Source: Paramyrothecium sp. XJ0827
Taxonomy: Eukaryota > Ascomycota > Sordariomycetes > Hypocreales > Stachybotryaceae
Length of the DNA stretch: 64,000 nucleotides
Assembly: GCA_020881915.1 (NCBI GenBank)
Contig: JAJFPB010000001.1
Location: 5,890,001-5,954,000 of the forward strand
Direction of reading: 5' to 3'
The position numbers were made by a program, and so were the translations under genes. This document shows positions 48,123 through 60,122 of this stretch, in pieces. Each line of letters starts with the position of its first letter. Within the stretch, counting starts at the first letter, position 1. The notes under the pieces are model-generated. The model worked only from the letters and a program-made list of their open reading frames with translations. It had not been told where the DNA came from and did not search any database.

Positions 48123-51100
48123 AGGGTGGTCTGAGGACTTGGGAGAACATTGCTTCTACTATCCAACCGCTGGACCCGGACCTTGTCTAATGGTTTCAAG
48201 GAGCTATAATAATCTCGACGTAGCAGGAAGGCATCCTGCTTCGTTAAGTCATGTTGCGCTCGGCATGAGTTAGCTTTGTCGCCATCCGCCAGTTATTCGG
48301 ATAAAGGCTACCGGTAGTAGCAAACGGATCAAGCTTATTTTTCGCAAATTCTCGTGGCTGGACTGTCAGCAGGCTGATATAGACTTTGATGAGCCCCGGG
48401 AGGTCATTGACTTCAGAGCCACACAGCGTACAGTATACCAATTTAATCACTATTATGCGCGACTTCATTACTCTACGAGAGAGGTACAAGGGGTGAGTAT
48501 AGCCACGGATCAAGAGCCAGGCAGGCTAGGGCCTCTTACCACAAAATCCAAAAAGATGGGCGGCTTGAAGGCAAACACGGCCACCGATGCCAACCGGCCA
48601 GAAAACTTCACGGACAGGACGTGGAAAAAGGCAAAAAGACATACAACAGCTGGTGTTCGCTGGTCGTCACCGACCCAACTACTGATCTGCCGCTCACAAG
48701 GTTAACTAGGGGAGAGCGGACGGGATCCCGTGTTTTCTTGTGGCTATGGTCGTATGTACCAGACAAAGCTTCAGTTGGCATTATATACCTGCAAAAGTGG
48801 TTCGAATGTTGAAGTGGTTGATCGAAACAAACAAAGTGCTTCCTTGTGTACAAACTCCTCCAAGTTGCCTAGATCAGACCATTGCTTGTGCCAGGTCTTT
48901 TATGGGTCCGCTTGGTCAAGCCAGCACCATCCCTCTCTGGCTACTAAGAATATAGTGCCTTCAGGCGGTCACAACACCACATTTTGCTGAGAAGCAGACC
49001 CGTGGAAGCCATTCTCGGATCCGCAGAAAAGGAGAAGACTCTTCGTAGCAATAGTGCAAGTAGCAGTTCCCGAATCCTCTCGAGGCCAATGAGGGGGTGG
49101 TAGAAAACCCGAGGCTCTATCCTGTTTACTTTGGTATGTTTCTAATTTCCCTTGTTTTATAAAGGACTATGTTGAGAATTGTAAGAGAACTCTTCAAGAC
49201 CAAATCACGTCTAACAGTATTGGGGGTCGTCTGCTTTGCGATGTCGCCTTTTGTGTCACCCACTTGGCTCAGTACAGGAAAGCTAGCGACCTCACATCGA
49301 CTGTCTGAAGCATGTGCGATAACTGAAGCCTCAGAGTCTCAACGCTGCCGGCGTCATTACACGCAACCTCCCGCATCTGAGGTCGCGTCAACAACGAGGT
49401 TGGGTCGTGGCCAGCAACTTACACGCAGAGTCTGACCCTCCGTCCGGTCGTGGTCGATCTTCCCGGCAGCCTGCTGCGAGCTATCTGCCTATCAGAGTCG
49501 ACCTGTTCGTCACACAGACGAGCCAGAAGCCTGTGGCGGCAAGACAGCTACACAGCTACAACGCCTCAGACATGCGAGAGTTCTGCACCTCACAGACGTC
49601 CCTGTCTCCGGATCGTCTGACCTAAGACAGCGGGCTCAGACACTGCCTTTTGTGCCGTTTGGCCCAGAGATCACGCCACCACCGAGTGGCCAGCGGCGGT
49701 GGGCCCAGGCCCCCAGTCCAGCCATGTCCGCCAGCTCTGGACGGACGTGGGACCCCATGCTATCCTGGAAGGACGACCTGGAATGGATGGCCGGGGTGTG
49801 AGCAGTTAAGACAGCGGGCCGGGCTTGAACTTGACTCGGGAAGCAGAGGCCGAGCAGGAGCGATGACCTCGAATCTACGTGGCCGGTGCGGGTAATGGTA
49901 GTTGATGGTTGCTACTGCTCAGCAATACGATGTCGAGGAGAACCAATACCGAAACCACAGCGCCTGGCTCGGAGCGGACACCTCGAGGAGACTGGGTTGC
50001 AGCAGCTGTTCTACATGACATTCACGTACCAGAAAGTGGTCTAGACCTACGATAAGAGGTGTGTTCATGTTCCTCCCCAACACACATGGAAGAAAAATCA
50101 CATCAAATGCACGGCCGGAACCGGAAAGGCGTTCTTCAGCCGTTATGAAGCAGAGTCAACGCCGCCGGGGACTGAGACGCTGTCTCAGTCACTGAAGAAG
50201 CACACGTCTCACTAAGGTCTGGCCGGTCATACGAATCTCGAGGTTTTTTATTTTTCTTTCTCCGTTTTCTTTTCAGACAGGTTGTTGGGAGGGTAGGCGG
50301 GGGCAACAACGTCAACGAAAAAGTCGTCGCGCTTGTTCGGGATGTTTCGCCCACCACCTGCTACACGTCATGAGAGGTTGGTGCTGTTCTGGACCCGGGA
50401 CCGACCCCCTCTCAAGTGGCAATGACTTGCGATCTGGAGAGCACGCCGCGAGGCCAGCAGAAGAGGCGTTCCCCGCACCTTGTATCCTCTGCCGTGCCGT
50501 GGAAAAGAAAAAAAAGTGAGATCTGACCATGAGGCAGGAGATGCAGGCACGATGTCTGACGCTGGGAGTGTGCCTTAAGATGCTGTTCATGCAGGTCCCA
50601 AGCGTGCCATTCCCTCGGGCACGCGGTCAGCAAACCCGCCCACTGGCCGATCAGGCAAATGCTTTGCATGCATTGGCGCTGTTGACGGGACCAGCAGGAG
50701 CCGTGACGTGATTAGTCCGGGCCTGGAGTTGCCCTCCGTCCCAAGACAGGACGGCAAGCATAGACATGCTGCTGGGGGCCTAGGCAGCAGTTCACGACGT
50801 GAATCAGTCTTGGCACATGAGTGATGGGTTGGGGTGGCCGCAAGAAAGCTGCTTCAAAAGGCAGATATTCTGTTATGACTTCAACTGTACGAAAAAGAGA
50901 CGTGGCAGTTCCGGAGCTTCTGGAGCACTCCTGTTTGGAAGCTGCAATTTGATGTTTGAAATGGACAAAACATTGTGCTGGAAACTTGTTTCAGCTATCT
51001 AGACGTACTACATCGCTTCCTTCGCCTTGGTCTTTTTATGTTTGGCCTCTCTCTTACATCAGAGATCCGCCACTTCTAAGTCTATAGTGTCATGATGGCT

Positions 51101-51134
51101 GTAACCTCCGGATTAGTTCTGGATGTGGAAGCGC
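48123..51134. other. Three-kilobase convergent gene-free region
   Basis: This lies between the LRR gene (+) and the beta-galactosidase gene (-), so both 3' ends are here. Only short, mutually overlapping frames are seen, with no motif, tRNA or repeat that I can support. Confidence 0.6.
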
Positions 51135-54100
51135 CTATGCATACTGCAGCCTGTCCTCCGTCCAACCCGGTCGCAGATGCGATGCGTCAAACAGCATGTC
51201 GAAGCTGGAAGTGTGAACATAGTCTAAGAACCACTCCACCTTGAGCTCCACCCCCTCTGCGTCCTGACTCCACACCGTGAATGCAATGGTGTTATCGCCG
51301 GCGTAGTCCAGGATGCCAGGAGGAATGGGGAAGTCGATCTGGTGTCCGATGTGCGGGTTGAAGCGACCGTACTGGTAACCGTTGACGAACAGAAGAGCAC
51401 GCAAGCGGTTGGAGAAGGCAGGGTTCGAGGGCGTGAAGGTTTCGTCCGAAGTGGATGTCAAGCGGAACGAAATAGACACGTCGAGCCCAGCGGGCACGTG
51501 TAGAGGGACGACGGTGCGGTAGACTCGGACACCGGCTCCGGTCAAGGCAAAAGTGCCGTTGTTGTCTGGCTCCTCAGTCCAGTCATCATCTGGATAACCA
51601 GGGAGATGCATGCCCACACGCTCGGCATAGAGACCACCTTCGTTGAGAGGTCCTCTCATAGGGTCGATGTTGTCGAGGCGGCCCGCAGTGCCGGCAATCT
51701 TCCACTCGGAAAAGTCGTATGAGTCGTTGGGGCCAACAAGTGTTGCATTAGCAATACCGCGAGGCTCGACAGCCTGCTCTCGTAGACCGTGGCCTGAGTT
51801 GTCCATCATGACGATAAGGACATTGTCGTCTTCGGCTCTCAATGTAGCATTCTTGAACGAGAACTCGCGTCCTTCTGCTCCAATGTACGAGTAACCGTGG
51901 TAGGAGCCAATGTAGTCCGAGTTCAGCCAGACAGACCAACCGAAACCAAGACCGCCGGTAAGGTTGAGGAAGACGCCCGTGGGGGGCTCCTCGGTCGTTG
52001 GGAAGGTAGCTCGGTAGATGTGGTTTCCGGTATGGATCTCGTAGTCGTCCACATACAAGATAGGGTTGTTGTCCGCAGGCTTGGTTGGGTTGGGTGTCTC
52101 GGTGTGGTCGGCATCTGTGATGGTCAGTGATTGGCTCAACAACTTTGAAGCTGCGGTGCATTAAACTTACCAACCCATGCGGGCGAGTCTGGAGAGTAGT
52201 CATCGCGAATCTCGGGCAGACCGTCGGTTGATTTCCAGGGCCCAAGTGTTGGAAGCTCAAAGTCAGCAGGCCCCTCAACCTCGATCACGTACATCCCTCC
52301 GCTCTTGGATGTGATTGGCACCCGTTCGCCGTTCCACCAGATGGAGCAAAGACCACGAGGACCGAAAACAGTCACCGTGGTGGACTCCTCTTCATCTCCG
52401 GTGAGGTGCAATGCGTGCTTGGCCTTGTCGTACGATGCAGAACGAACCAAGTACGGTCCCTGAACGAAAACTTTGACAAAATGTTAGGGTAGGCACTTGA
52501 GAAGGAGCGGCTCCTGACTTACCAGTATTGTTAACGGGAGCCATGGGGTTGTTGTCCAATGTAGGAACCCAGAAATAGTATGCAGACTGACGGTCAAGCA
52601 GCAGGATGCGTGCCCCGTCGTCCAGGTCAAGAACTGTAACTCCGCTCTTCTGAACATAGCTTACGAGGATCTCATCGTCACCTTCGGTCTCGATTTCGAG
52701 GTCTTCGACACCAGATTTTCCAGACACCCTCGCGTCGCCGGCACCCTTCACCTTGAACTCGCCAGCTTCGCCAGAGGGCAGCCAAAGCGCCAACACCTCT
52801 TGACCATCGATAATGGCGTAACTCAGGACTTCGGCAGTGGAATAGATGAGCTTCTTTGCTCCAAAAGAGAAATCAGTCACCAGGATCTTGGCCTGGTGGC
52901 CATTGATTGTGATTTGGCCGCCACGCTGGGGGATCGTCAGCTCTCCCTCGGAAGTCCTCACGCGGAGGCTGAAGGTCTCCTTCGTGCCAGAAGGCGAGTC
53001 GTCGTGCATGACGACATAGAAGCCTGCGTCAGTTTCGGGGTTGCGCAGCTCTGAGGTGGTGATGGCTTCGTTGTCGGCATACGAGGTGTCGTTACCGAGT
53101 CGGTCGGTGTGCGTCAGGTCCTTGGCGACTCGGGTAAAGAGGGTAAGGAGCTTCGTCTCGTAGAACTTGTCCCAGATCTTGCGATTCTCGGATACGGGGG
53201 ACGAGTAGTCGTAGCTGGTTGCCACAACAGGACAAGCATGCCAGCCCCAGTTTGTGCCGCCGTACAGCATGTACAGCGAGATGGCGGTAATGCGCTGGAA
53301 GATCAGGTTGCGGTAGAACATGTTGGCAAAGTCGGCACCGATATCTCGGCGGCAGCCACCACGTGGTCCTCCCCAGGGGTTGTAGGATCCTCCCTGGAAC
53401 TCGGGCACGAAGTTGGGCTGGCTTGGTGACTGGACGGTGAAGTAGTCGTAGTAGTTCTGGATCTTGTATGGCACATACTCGCCGTTTGTTCCCGTGCATT
53501 CGCTGAGATTGCAACTCCAGCAGGACGGGTAGCTGTCCACGCCGACGACATCGACGTTTCCGGTGGCATTCGAGAAGTCCTTGGACCAAGAGTATCCACG
53601 CATGTTGGGTGCATTGTGGCTGAGTGGCACATCAATATGATGCTCCCTGGCAACATCCTGCAACTCCTGCATGTAATTCGCGATTGTTGGGTTGAGAACT
53701 CTCTGCTGGATGTTCCGCCACTGCCCGTTGAGCTCATTTTCGATCTGATACATGATGACGTTTCCGCCGTTGGTAACCAGGTGGGGAGCGACGAGTCGAG
53801 ACGTCTCCTCCCAGTATGGCTTCCACGCTTGGGTGTATCTCTCGTCATCGTCCCGGAGGGCTCCGTACCCACCGGTAGTGAGGTACATTGGGAAACCACC
53901 GGCGTTCTCCTCGGCATTGACGTACGGGCCAGGCCTGATGATGACGTACATGCCGACTTCTTTGGCGAGGGTCAGGATAGAGGTGAAATCGTGGGCTCCG
54001 TTCTCGAAATCGAGGTGATCGGGGCTGACACTGTGGTAGCCCCAGGAATTGTAGATGGAAAAGGCGTTGAAACTGCGAAGTTTTGTCAGTTGATGAATTG

Positions 54101-54571
54101 GTATTGGCTTCAGTTCCTATTGTTCTGAGACTCACCCTCCTGCCTTGATCTTCTCGAGCAATTCGCGCCACATCTCAGGTCTACGACGATAGTTAGATTC
54201 AATATTCGGGAACTGACAACCCTCGGCACTTACACAGGGTATCGCCATGGGTGGAACTGTAAATCATCATGTTAGTATGTGAGACGAGAGTTATAGTTGA
54301 GCGCGGTTTGACTGACCTCTCCAGAGAAGACGAAAAGTCTCTCTCCGTTGACATAGTAGCTGTAGTGGTCCCTGAAGGCAAAGGTGTTAGCCCCATATGA
54401 CTGCGCTGTATGCTGCGTCTTGGTACACTAGACTCACCATTGGACCACCTTGTTCAGGCCATTGTCGTGGAGCGGCCAATCCAAGCCTGGAGTATCTTGA
54501 GCAATTGTCAGCGCAGGCAGAGCAGCCGCCGCCGCAAGAGCCACAAGGCGCTTGACGCTAGGGAACCCCAT
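51135..54571 (-). CDS. lacA: Secreted beta-galactosidase, GH35 family
   Basis: This extracellular enzyme removes terminal beta-linked galactose from oligosaccharides and plant wall polymers. Seven exons, 54571-54438, 54371-54317, 54256-54234, 54180-54136, 54072-52523, 52470-52171 and 52114-51135, give 1028 residues with every phase consistent. A signal peptide occupies about residues 1-24 (ending in ALTIA), followed by the GH35 barrel. The acid/base Glu is in YQIENEL (about residue 199) and the nucleophile in [14 protein letters not shown] (about residue 310). YGGTNWG is also present. Beta-rich domains follow, with several NxT/S glycosylation sites. The first four exons are tiny (exon 3 has 23 bases) and split the N-terminal barrel. 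Exon 6 begins after an AAAG acceptor that restores [20 protein letters not shown] box is about 80 bases upstream of the ATG. Confidence 0.94.
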
Positions 54572-56095
54572 TGTCAGATGGTATGTTGACAAGACGATCC
54601 GGAGAGGTTGAGACGCATACCAAAGGCCGCGCCGCGCTGTCGGCTCTATTTAAGAAGTTGGAGCAGCTTGTTCTACGTCAGTCTTTCACCCGAACTTCCG
54701 CTGGCGAAGTTCGCAGGCTCTCCACAAATTCAATTGATCCGGGTCCCTCATCTGGTTGTGAATGATGCGTGATTCGTGGAGACTGTGGTTCGGCAGAGAA
54801 GTGGCCGAAGCGAAGGCAACCTCACCGCACCGATTCGGTCTTTGAAAAGATGGTTCGAGCGTGGTGATAGGTCAATGAGCTTGGCACCGCACGACTTCGC
54901 ATCGGACGTGTGGGGTTTGCGGGGGAGCCAAGCTTTCAAGCCCCGTAAAAGTGCCGTTAGGCGACGATGCGATTGCTCTCATACCAGCCTCGTTTGAGGC
55001 CGCCTTTTGAAGCTGGAAGAGGAAGCCAAACTCGAGGATTCGGTACATACGGTCTCGTGCCGTATGGGCTGGGTTCCAGAGTGAGTTTCACCGAGGTCCT
55101 GCGATAGATTCACGAAATGCTGGAGAAATCCTAATTTTCATCTTGATAAATTGCTCCATGTTCGGTTCAATGGGTTGAAGTTGACGATGTAACCCTGGAC
55201 GATCACCGACAGTCTCTAGTTCCGAGCCAATAGGATGTGCAGGCCGAGCCAATGGGTCTAGCACCAGCATAGAAGGAGATGAGGGGTTTGAAGGGTAAGT
55301 GCACACGGATACTGTGCCATTATGCCGGATACCTTGCCTCACGGCCCGGAAAGCTTAGGTAAGAGGAAAGGAAATAAGGTCATCAAGATACGGATACCGT
55401 ACGGTAAGGTACCCTGGCAAGGAGCGAGGAAGGCACCTTGAGGCACGTGAAATGCATGAAAGCGCGAAGCTGCGAAGAGCAAACGGACGACTGGTAGGGC
55501 TTAGCGCGTCTCCTCCATAGCATCGATCTTGCATACGTCATTATCTGTCTCTTTCGGCTGCCAAAAAATAACACTTGCACGGGCGCCTTATTGCAGCACC
55601 ATAAGCTGGTGGTAAGAAACATTCTCGCAAAGATGAGCCAGTCCACGGATTGGCATATGAATCGAAATTGAACTCCAAAAGAGTGCCCATTCCATCGATC
55701 TATCTCATCTCTATGCATCTAGCGCTGTAGCCCCCGTCGCTCCTCATCGGGCGTAGAAACACTTCGAAAAGGGCACCATCGATCTGTGAAATGCACACCT
55801 AAGGTACGCATCGATGACGCCGTGCAAATGTCATCGTCATGGAACCACAAAATGGGACTTTCATACACTCGAATCGCCGTGTTCAGGTCCTCTTAATGAC
55901 GGCTGATTTGCTGGGAACCTCTTCTCTTTCTCCTTATCATCTATTCAATCAATTGGCTCTGCATCTCAAGCTCTAACTCGATCTCACACACTTACACGCC
56001 GTGACCACATACCATCCCACGACCTCAAGTCAACCACAGCAGCCAATCGGACAGGCCCTCAAAGTAGAAACCACTACCGTACCCAGATCATCAAA
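54572..56095. other. Divergent promoter of lacA and the glycine-rich gene
   Basis: About 1.5 kb shared between lacA (-) and the gene at 56096 (+). It contains GGTAAGGTACC at 55409-55419 and CCTAAGGTAC at 55798-55807. It also has a CT-rich stretch just before the second gene. No coding sequence is supported. Confidence 0.6.
54647..54654 (-). promoter_or_regulatory. TATA-like element of lacA
   Basis: On the - strand a TTAAATAG sequence lies about 80 bases before the lacA ATG. Position and composition fit a core promoter. Confidence 0.45.
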
Positions 56096-56698
56096 ATGTC
56101 CGCCCGCGGATCACCTCGCAGACTTGCCATTCCCGCCGTCGCCGCCACGACCATCCTCGGCGCCGGCATCTACTACTCCACCCGCCCTGCCAAAGGGTCC
56201 GTCGACCAGCGCCGCGACCGCGTCGATGCCCAGCGCTCTGCCGGCCTCGGAGGCGCTGGTGTCGGCGGTAACGCCATGACCGGCGGCACGGAGGCGGATG
56301 GCAACGGCACCAACACCAGCAAACCCACCCACGACAACCGCAAGCTCGACACCGGCGCCACCCTGGACCAGCTGCCCTCCGGCGGCGTTGGAGGAGGTGT
56401 CGGCGGTGGTGGCACCAGCGCGCGCGCCACGGAGTTCACTTCCCAGAAGAAAGGCCAGAAGCAGGGCGTCGGCAACGTTGGCGGCGGGTCGGCGGGCAGC
56501 GAGGGCTCTTCGGCGTCAGATTCCAAGGTCAACTCGGGGTCAGAAGCGCGTCCCTGGTCACAGTCGTTACAGGGCATGTTCGGCCAGGGCGGAGCATCTG
56601 CCGCCGACGACCCCAACCTTCACGGACAGCACCGTCAAACAAAGGTCGCCAGCAACCTGGCCACGGCGCCCACGAAGAATTCTGGGGGCCGAACATAG
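56096..56698 (+). CDS. Glycine-rich protein with N-terminal membrane anchor
   Basis: A single-exon gene of 200 codons. After a basic start (MSARGSPRR), residues 10-27 (LAIPAVAATTILGAGIYYS) form one likely membrane span or mitochondrial inner-membrane anchor. The rest is low-complexity: Gly/Ala/Ser/Asn-rich, with GGVGGGVGGGG near residue 100 and a hydrophilic C-terminus. I do not recognise a family or catalytic motif. Support for a real gene comes from the AAAATG start context, strong C-ending codon use, and an open frame of this length downstream of a CT-rich promoter. It converges on the F-box membrane gene, with 313 bases between them. Confidence 0.7.
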   Translation: MSARGSPRRLAIPAVAATTILGAGIYYSTRPAKGSVDQRRDRVDAQRSAGLGGAGVGGNAMTGGTEADGNGTNTSKPTHDNRKLDTGATLDQLPSGGVGGGVGGGGTSARATEFTSQKKGQKQGVGNVGGGSAGSEGSSASDSKVNSGSEARPWSQSLQGMFGQGGASAADDPNLHGQHRQTKVASNLATAPTKNSGGRT

Positions 56699-57011
56699 TC
56701 CTCATGGATGGGACTTGTGCTGAAGGCCTCGGGTCAACTAAAAATGATGGCCTTGTACGCTAGTGTAATTAATGAAGCATTAAATGTCACATGATGAAAC
56801 GTTATGATTTTCTACTCAACCTCTAATGACATTGATCGGGCGGTGAACCAAACTGGCCTCGAAAACTTTTGTTTTCACGCTCGAATCCCAATACCTATGT
56901 CCAAAACAACGTCGGAAAGCCAGGCATTCCTCTTTGGTCATGTCAACCACTAGGAGACAGCAACTTGTTATTGACCACTACGGAGCTCCTCAAGGATTCG
57001 GGCGGGCATCG

Positions 57012-58316
57012 TTATCGAAATCTTTGTGTAACCAGCGGTGGCTGTCTATACCAGAAGGCCGGATACTGCTGGTGGACTGCGTCTGGGTACGTCCAGATGT
57101 ACATGGCGGTGATGAACTTGGTGAAGAGACGGCTGGGTCGACTAGAGTTGGGCTTGTTCCGCTGCCAATATTTGATCTCGCACATCATCAGGAAGAAACC
57201 AACTGAGTTTATGGCGCGAATGATGCTAGAATGATGTCAGCCTCGCACGGCATCTTGGACGAATGATTGAGACGCCTTACAGATTCACTGCCACAAACGT
57301 GAGTGTTGCAACTCCTGAAGCGCCTATTTTAGATCGAGAACCATTGGTCGGATTGGCTATGTCGTAGACAACCATGATCCATAACGCAAGCATGGCCAAC
57401 TCTGATAGAAACGACCAATGCCATGTTCTTGTGTGGTGCCCGAGCCTGGAAAGTTTCCGTAGGTAGAACAGCAGAAACCCCCAGATTGCCAGGAAAAATA
57501 TAGCCTATGGGCTTTTTAGCATGTAGTCACCTTCAGGCGTGGAGGGGGTTTTTTTACCGTTATGCAGCCCAGTGTTAAGGGTTGGCTGTCGTAAAACGCC
57601 CAGCAGAGCGATGTGGCGATGATGTGAGCCATCGCTTGAATGAACCCGACAAGGTAGAACAACAAGCCACGTTGGAGATAGATACTGTGGCAGGATGTGT
57701 GGAAATGACGGTCGTCTGAATCGTTCATGACCAGGACTGGGTAGCCACAGAGGCGGCAGATGAAGGAGTCGGTGCCGCACCCAAGAGTGTATTTTGTGTC
57801 GACCATGAGCTCCTCGCGAATGACCAAGCACTTGACGCATTTGCTGGAGAAGGGATGCCGCATGTGCGTCGGTTCCGTTACAACAATGTCCATGCCGTAC
57901 CGCTGGGATGCGATGCAGAGGCTGCAGGTAGACAGTATGGCAGACTGGAGATCGCGGAAGATGACCCGCATCATGGGTTTGGATATGTGCGCCCTGAGGA
58001 AACGGCACGTACGCCGAAGCCGCTCGATGTCTCCGAAGTCGAGATAGGAGAGCGTCATGATTTGGATCTCAGTTGGCAGAGCCACGAAACGGCTGATCCA
58101 CTGGTTGGGAGGTCCTCGGGCCAAGGGCTCGGCCAGCTTCGATACGACGACTCCGTCCTTTGGCTGTGTTGCCTGGGATAGACATTTCTGCGGACGAGAA
58201 AGGTGTTGCATGGCAATAGTAAGTGAGTTTGGTGAGGTTGAACGACCAGCGACCTCGTAGCAGTCCAGAGGAGCCGGTTCAATGCTATCACCTTCTGGCG
58301 GCCCCGTCGCCTCCAT
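57012..58316 (-). CDS. F-box protein with four predicted membrane spans
   Basis: Three exons, 58316-57558, 57504-57281 and 57225-57012, give 398 residues with consistent phase. An F-box is at about residues 70-110 (FVALPTEIQIMTLSYLDFGDIERLRRTCRFLR). Four CxxC-type pairs follow in the region from CSLC through KCVKC to CRLCGYP, which may bind zinc. The second half has about four hydrophobic segments: LLFYLVGFIQAMAHIIATSLCWAF; AIFFLAIWGFLLFYL; LSELAMLALWIMVVYDIA; and the segment spanning LTFVAVNLIIRAINSVGFFLMM. F-box proteins normally act as SCF adaptors; this one would recruit Skp1 at a membrane. The start could instead be a later in-frame Met near residue 36. Without the two introns only the soluble half would be seen. 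Confidence 0.75.
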
Positions 58317-59120
58317 CCTGGCGTGAAGGACGGGTTGGTCCCGTTGATGACTTGCCGCAGTGGTTTCACAGAGAAAATCTTGCCGTTTGTCATGGGCGGT
58401 CGAGAGGCCAACCAAGCATTAAGCTGTACGGAGCGTCTAAATAGTGGAGATGGGTGCAGAAGCGGCGGCGGCTTGCTGGCGCTGCAATGAATGCTCGCAC
58501 CGTGGCAAGGCAAGTCGCAGGAGATGCGGGCTGCAGCTTGGGACTTCCCACTCTAGTTTGCTCTGGTTTGAATGAAATTGCGCGGAAGATGTGATCCCCA
58601 GCGGTTTTGGCAGCTGCATGCGCTGCCCGCCGTGCGCGAGCGATGATGCGTTGCCGTAGCCTGCAGGGTACGTTGGATGCCTCAGCGACCGGCGCCGGAC
58701 CGTCAGCGCGCTAATAGTGCGTTTGCAGGCAACATCGACCTAGGCCATCTCTCCTCAATCCATCGAGCTGGCGTACGGTATATGCTTGGTGGGTGCGGAT
58801 GCCTTGTAGTCGCCAAGGCTGGTGGGATGAAGTGATTGCGATGCTGAAATGCCGCCATGTGGCGACCGGGAAGGGAAAAGGTGCCTCGTCCGTCCACCGT
58901 CACCAACGTTACTCCAAACGACGCTCTGTCCACAACAGGGTTGCGGGCTTCTGCTGTTCGATTGGCCGCACGGCTCGACGTGGCGGCACCAACACCATGA
59001 GGCTGACCAGCAGGCACAATCCTCAGCAAATCGTTTCCAGCCGGCGGCCGCATTGCATGACGGGTGAAGAATCGCCAGCTCGTCATGCATTCATTTATAA
59101 GGGTGCACCACGGGTTGATA

Positions 59121-59144
59121 CCTAAGGTAAGGTAGGTAAGTTAA
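59121..59144. repeat. CCTAAGGTAAGGTAGG microrepeat
   Basis: Same repeat family as at 1949-2034, here preceded by the CCTAAGGTA palindromic core. Confidence 0.7.
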
Positions 59145-59729
59145 GGGGTCATGGTTCCTTCAATGAGGGTCGCCCAAACGTGCCAATAAACCACCCACGC
59201 CTGCGAGAAATTTCATGAACTTTGCTTGGCTAGAAGTTGCTACTGCAAAGCACCGGCATTTCGGTCAACACGTCCAAACAGAAACAGAATCTGCAATGTC
59301 TCGGGGCTTGAATCATCTCGGCAGCCGTGCCACGACTCTGCTTGTCCAATTCGGCAGGTGGAGCCTCCCGGAACTGCGAAGCGGGTCGTGCCGGCCGTGA
59401 GACCGGGGCTCCCCAGTCTTGCTACACCGGCCATATAATTAAAGTACAGTTGTATAGCACAACATCACCAAGAGTGCTACTGCATGCAGCTACCCCATCC
59501 ATTCTCAGTAAATATCACCTGCTTCTTACGAATTTTACCTGTTTCTCCCCGGTACGGCTTGCGGCGGTTTCGGCCTTCGACATCTGGTCCAGTCTGTCAT
59601 GACACAACAAGCCGCGACGAAGGCGAAGCTTTGGAGATCCTGGCTCCAAGGGCGGGACTTCGACGAGGGTTTCTCCCGCGAATTCGCCCCCACCAAATGC
59701 GCCTAGGACAATTCCAGCGCATCCTCACT

Positions 59730-60122
59730 CTAAGGCTCGTCCGCCCACTTGTGAATTTTGCGCTTTCTAGCTCTCGTCTGTGAAGGGAGCCATAAACCAT
59801 GCTGAATGCGCACGCAGCGAAGAATGTGAGAACCCAAGGAATGTAAAGTGATGTCCTGCGACTCAGATGCCGGCCCCGAATACCGTTTTAATTGCCCAAA
59901 CACGGCGTCATTGGTGATGCTGATATTGGTTTGTGGACCCTGGCCGTCTTCATCGCAGAACGTAAAGCGATGGAAGTAATCCGTTTGTCCTTGGTGCATA
60001 CGCATGACTCTGGTTTTGCTTTCAGGTTCTGGGTGCTGCCACACATAGCGCAGTGAACCCGAGCCCTGCGCATATTCCGTTCTTGGCCGTGGGTAAAGCA
60101 CAAGGTGTAATACTTGATCCAT
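59730..60122 (-). CDS. Hypothetical 130-residue protein
   Basis: An ATG-started frame with balanced composition and no low complexity. It includes a run such as YVWQHPEPESKTRVMRMHQ and FTFCDEDGQGPQTNISITND that looks protein-like. The C-terminus is basic (RARKRKIHKW). I do not recognise a family and see no intron extending it. It may be a real small gene, the last exon of an undetected one, or chance. Confidence 0.35.
   Translation of the reverse strand: MDQVLHLVLYPRPRTEYAQGSGSLRYVWQHPEPESKTRVMRMHQGQTDYFHRFTFCDEDGQGPQTNISITNDAVFGQLKRYSGPASESQDITLHSLGSHILRCVRIQHGLWLPSQTRARKRKIHKWADEP

Noticed and set aside
56173..56616. 147-codon - strand frame over the glycine-rich gene
   Set aside because: Proline-rich mirror of a GC-rich coding sequence; the + strand frame has the better start context and membrane segment.
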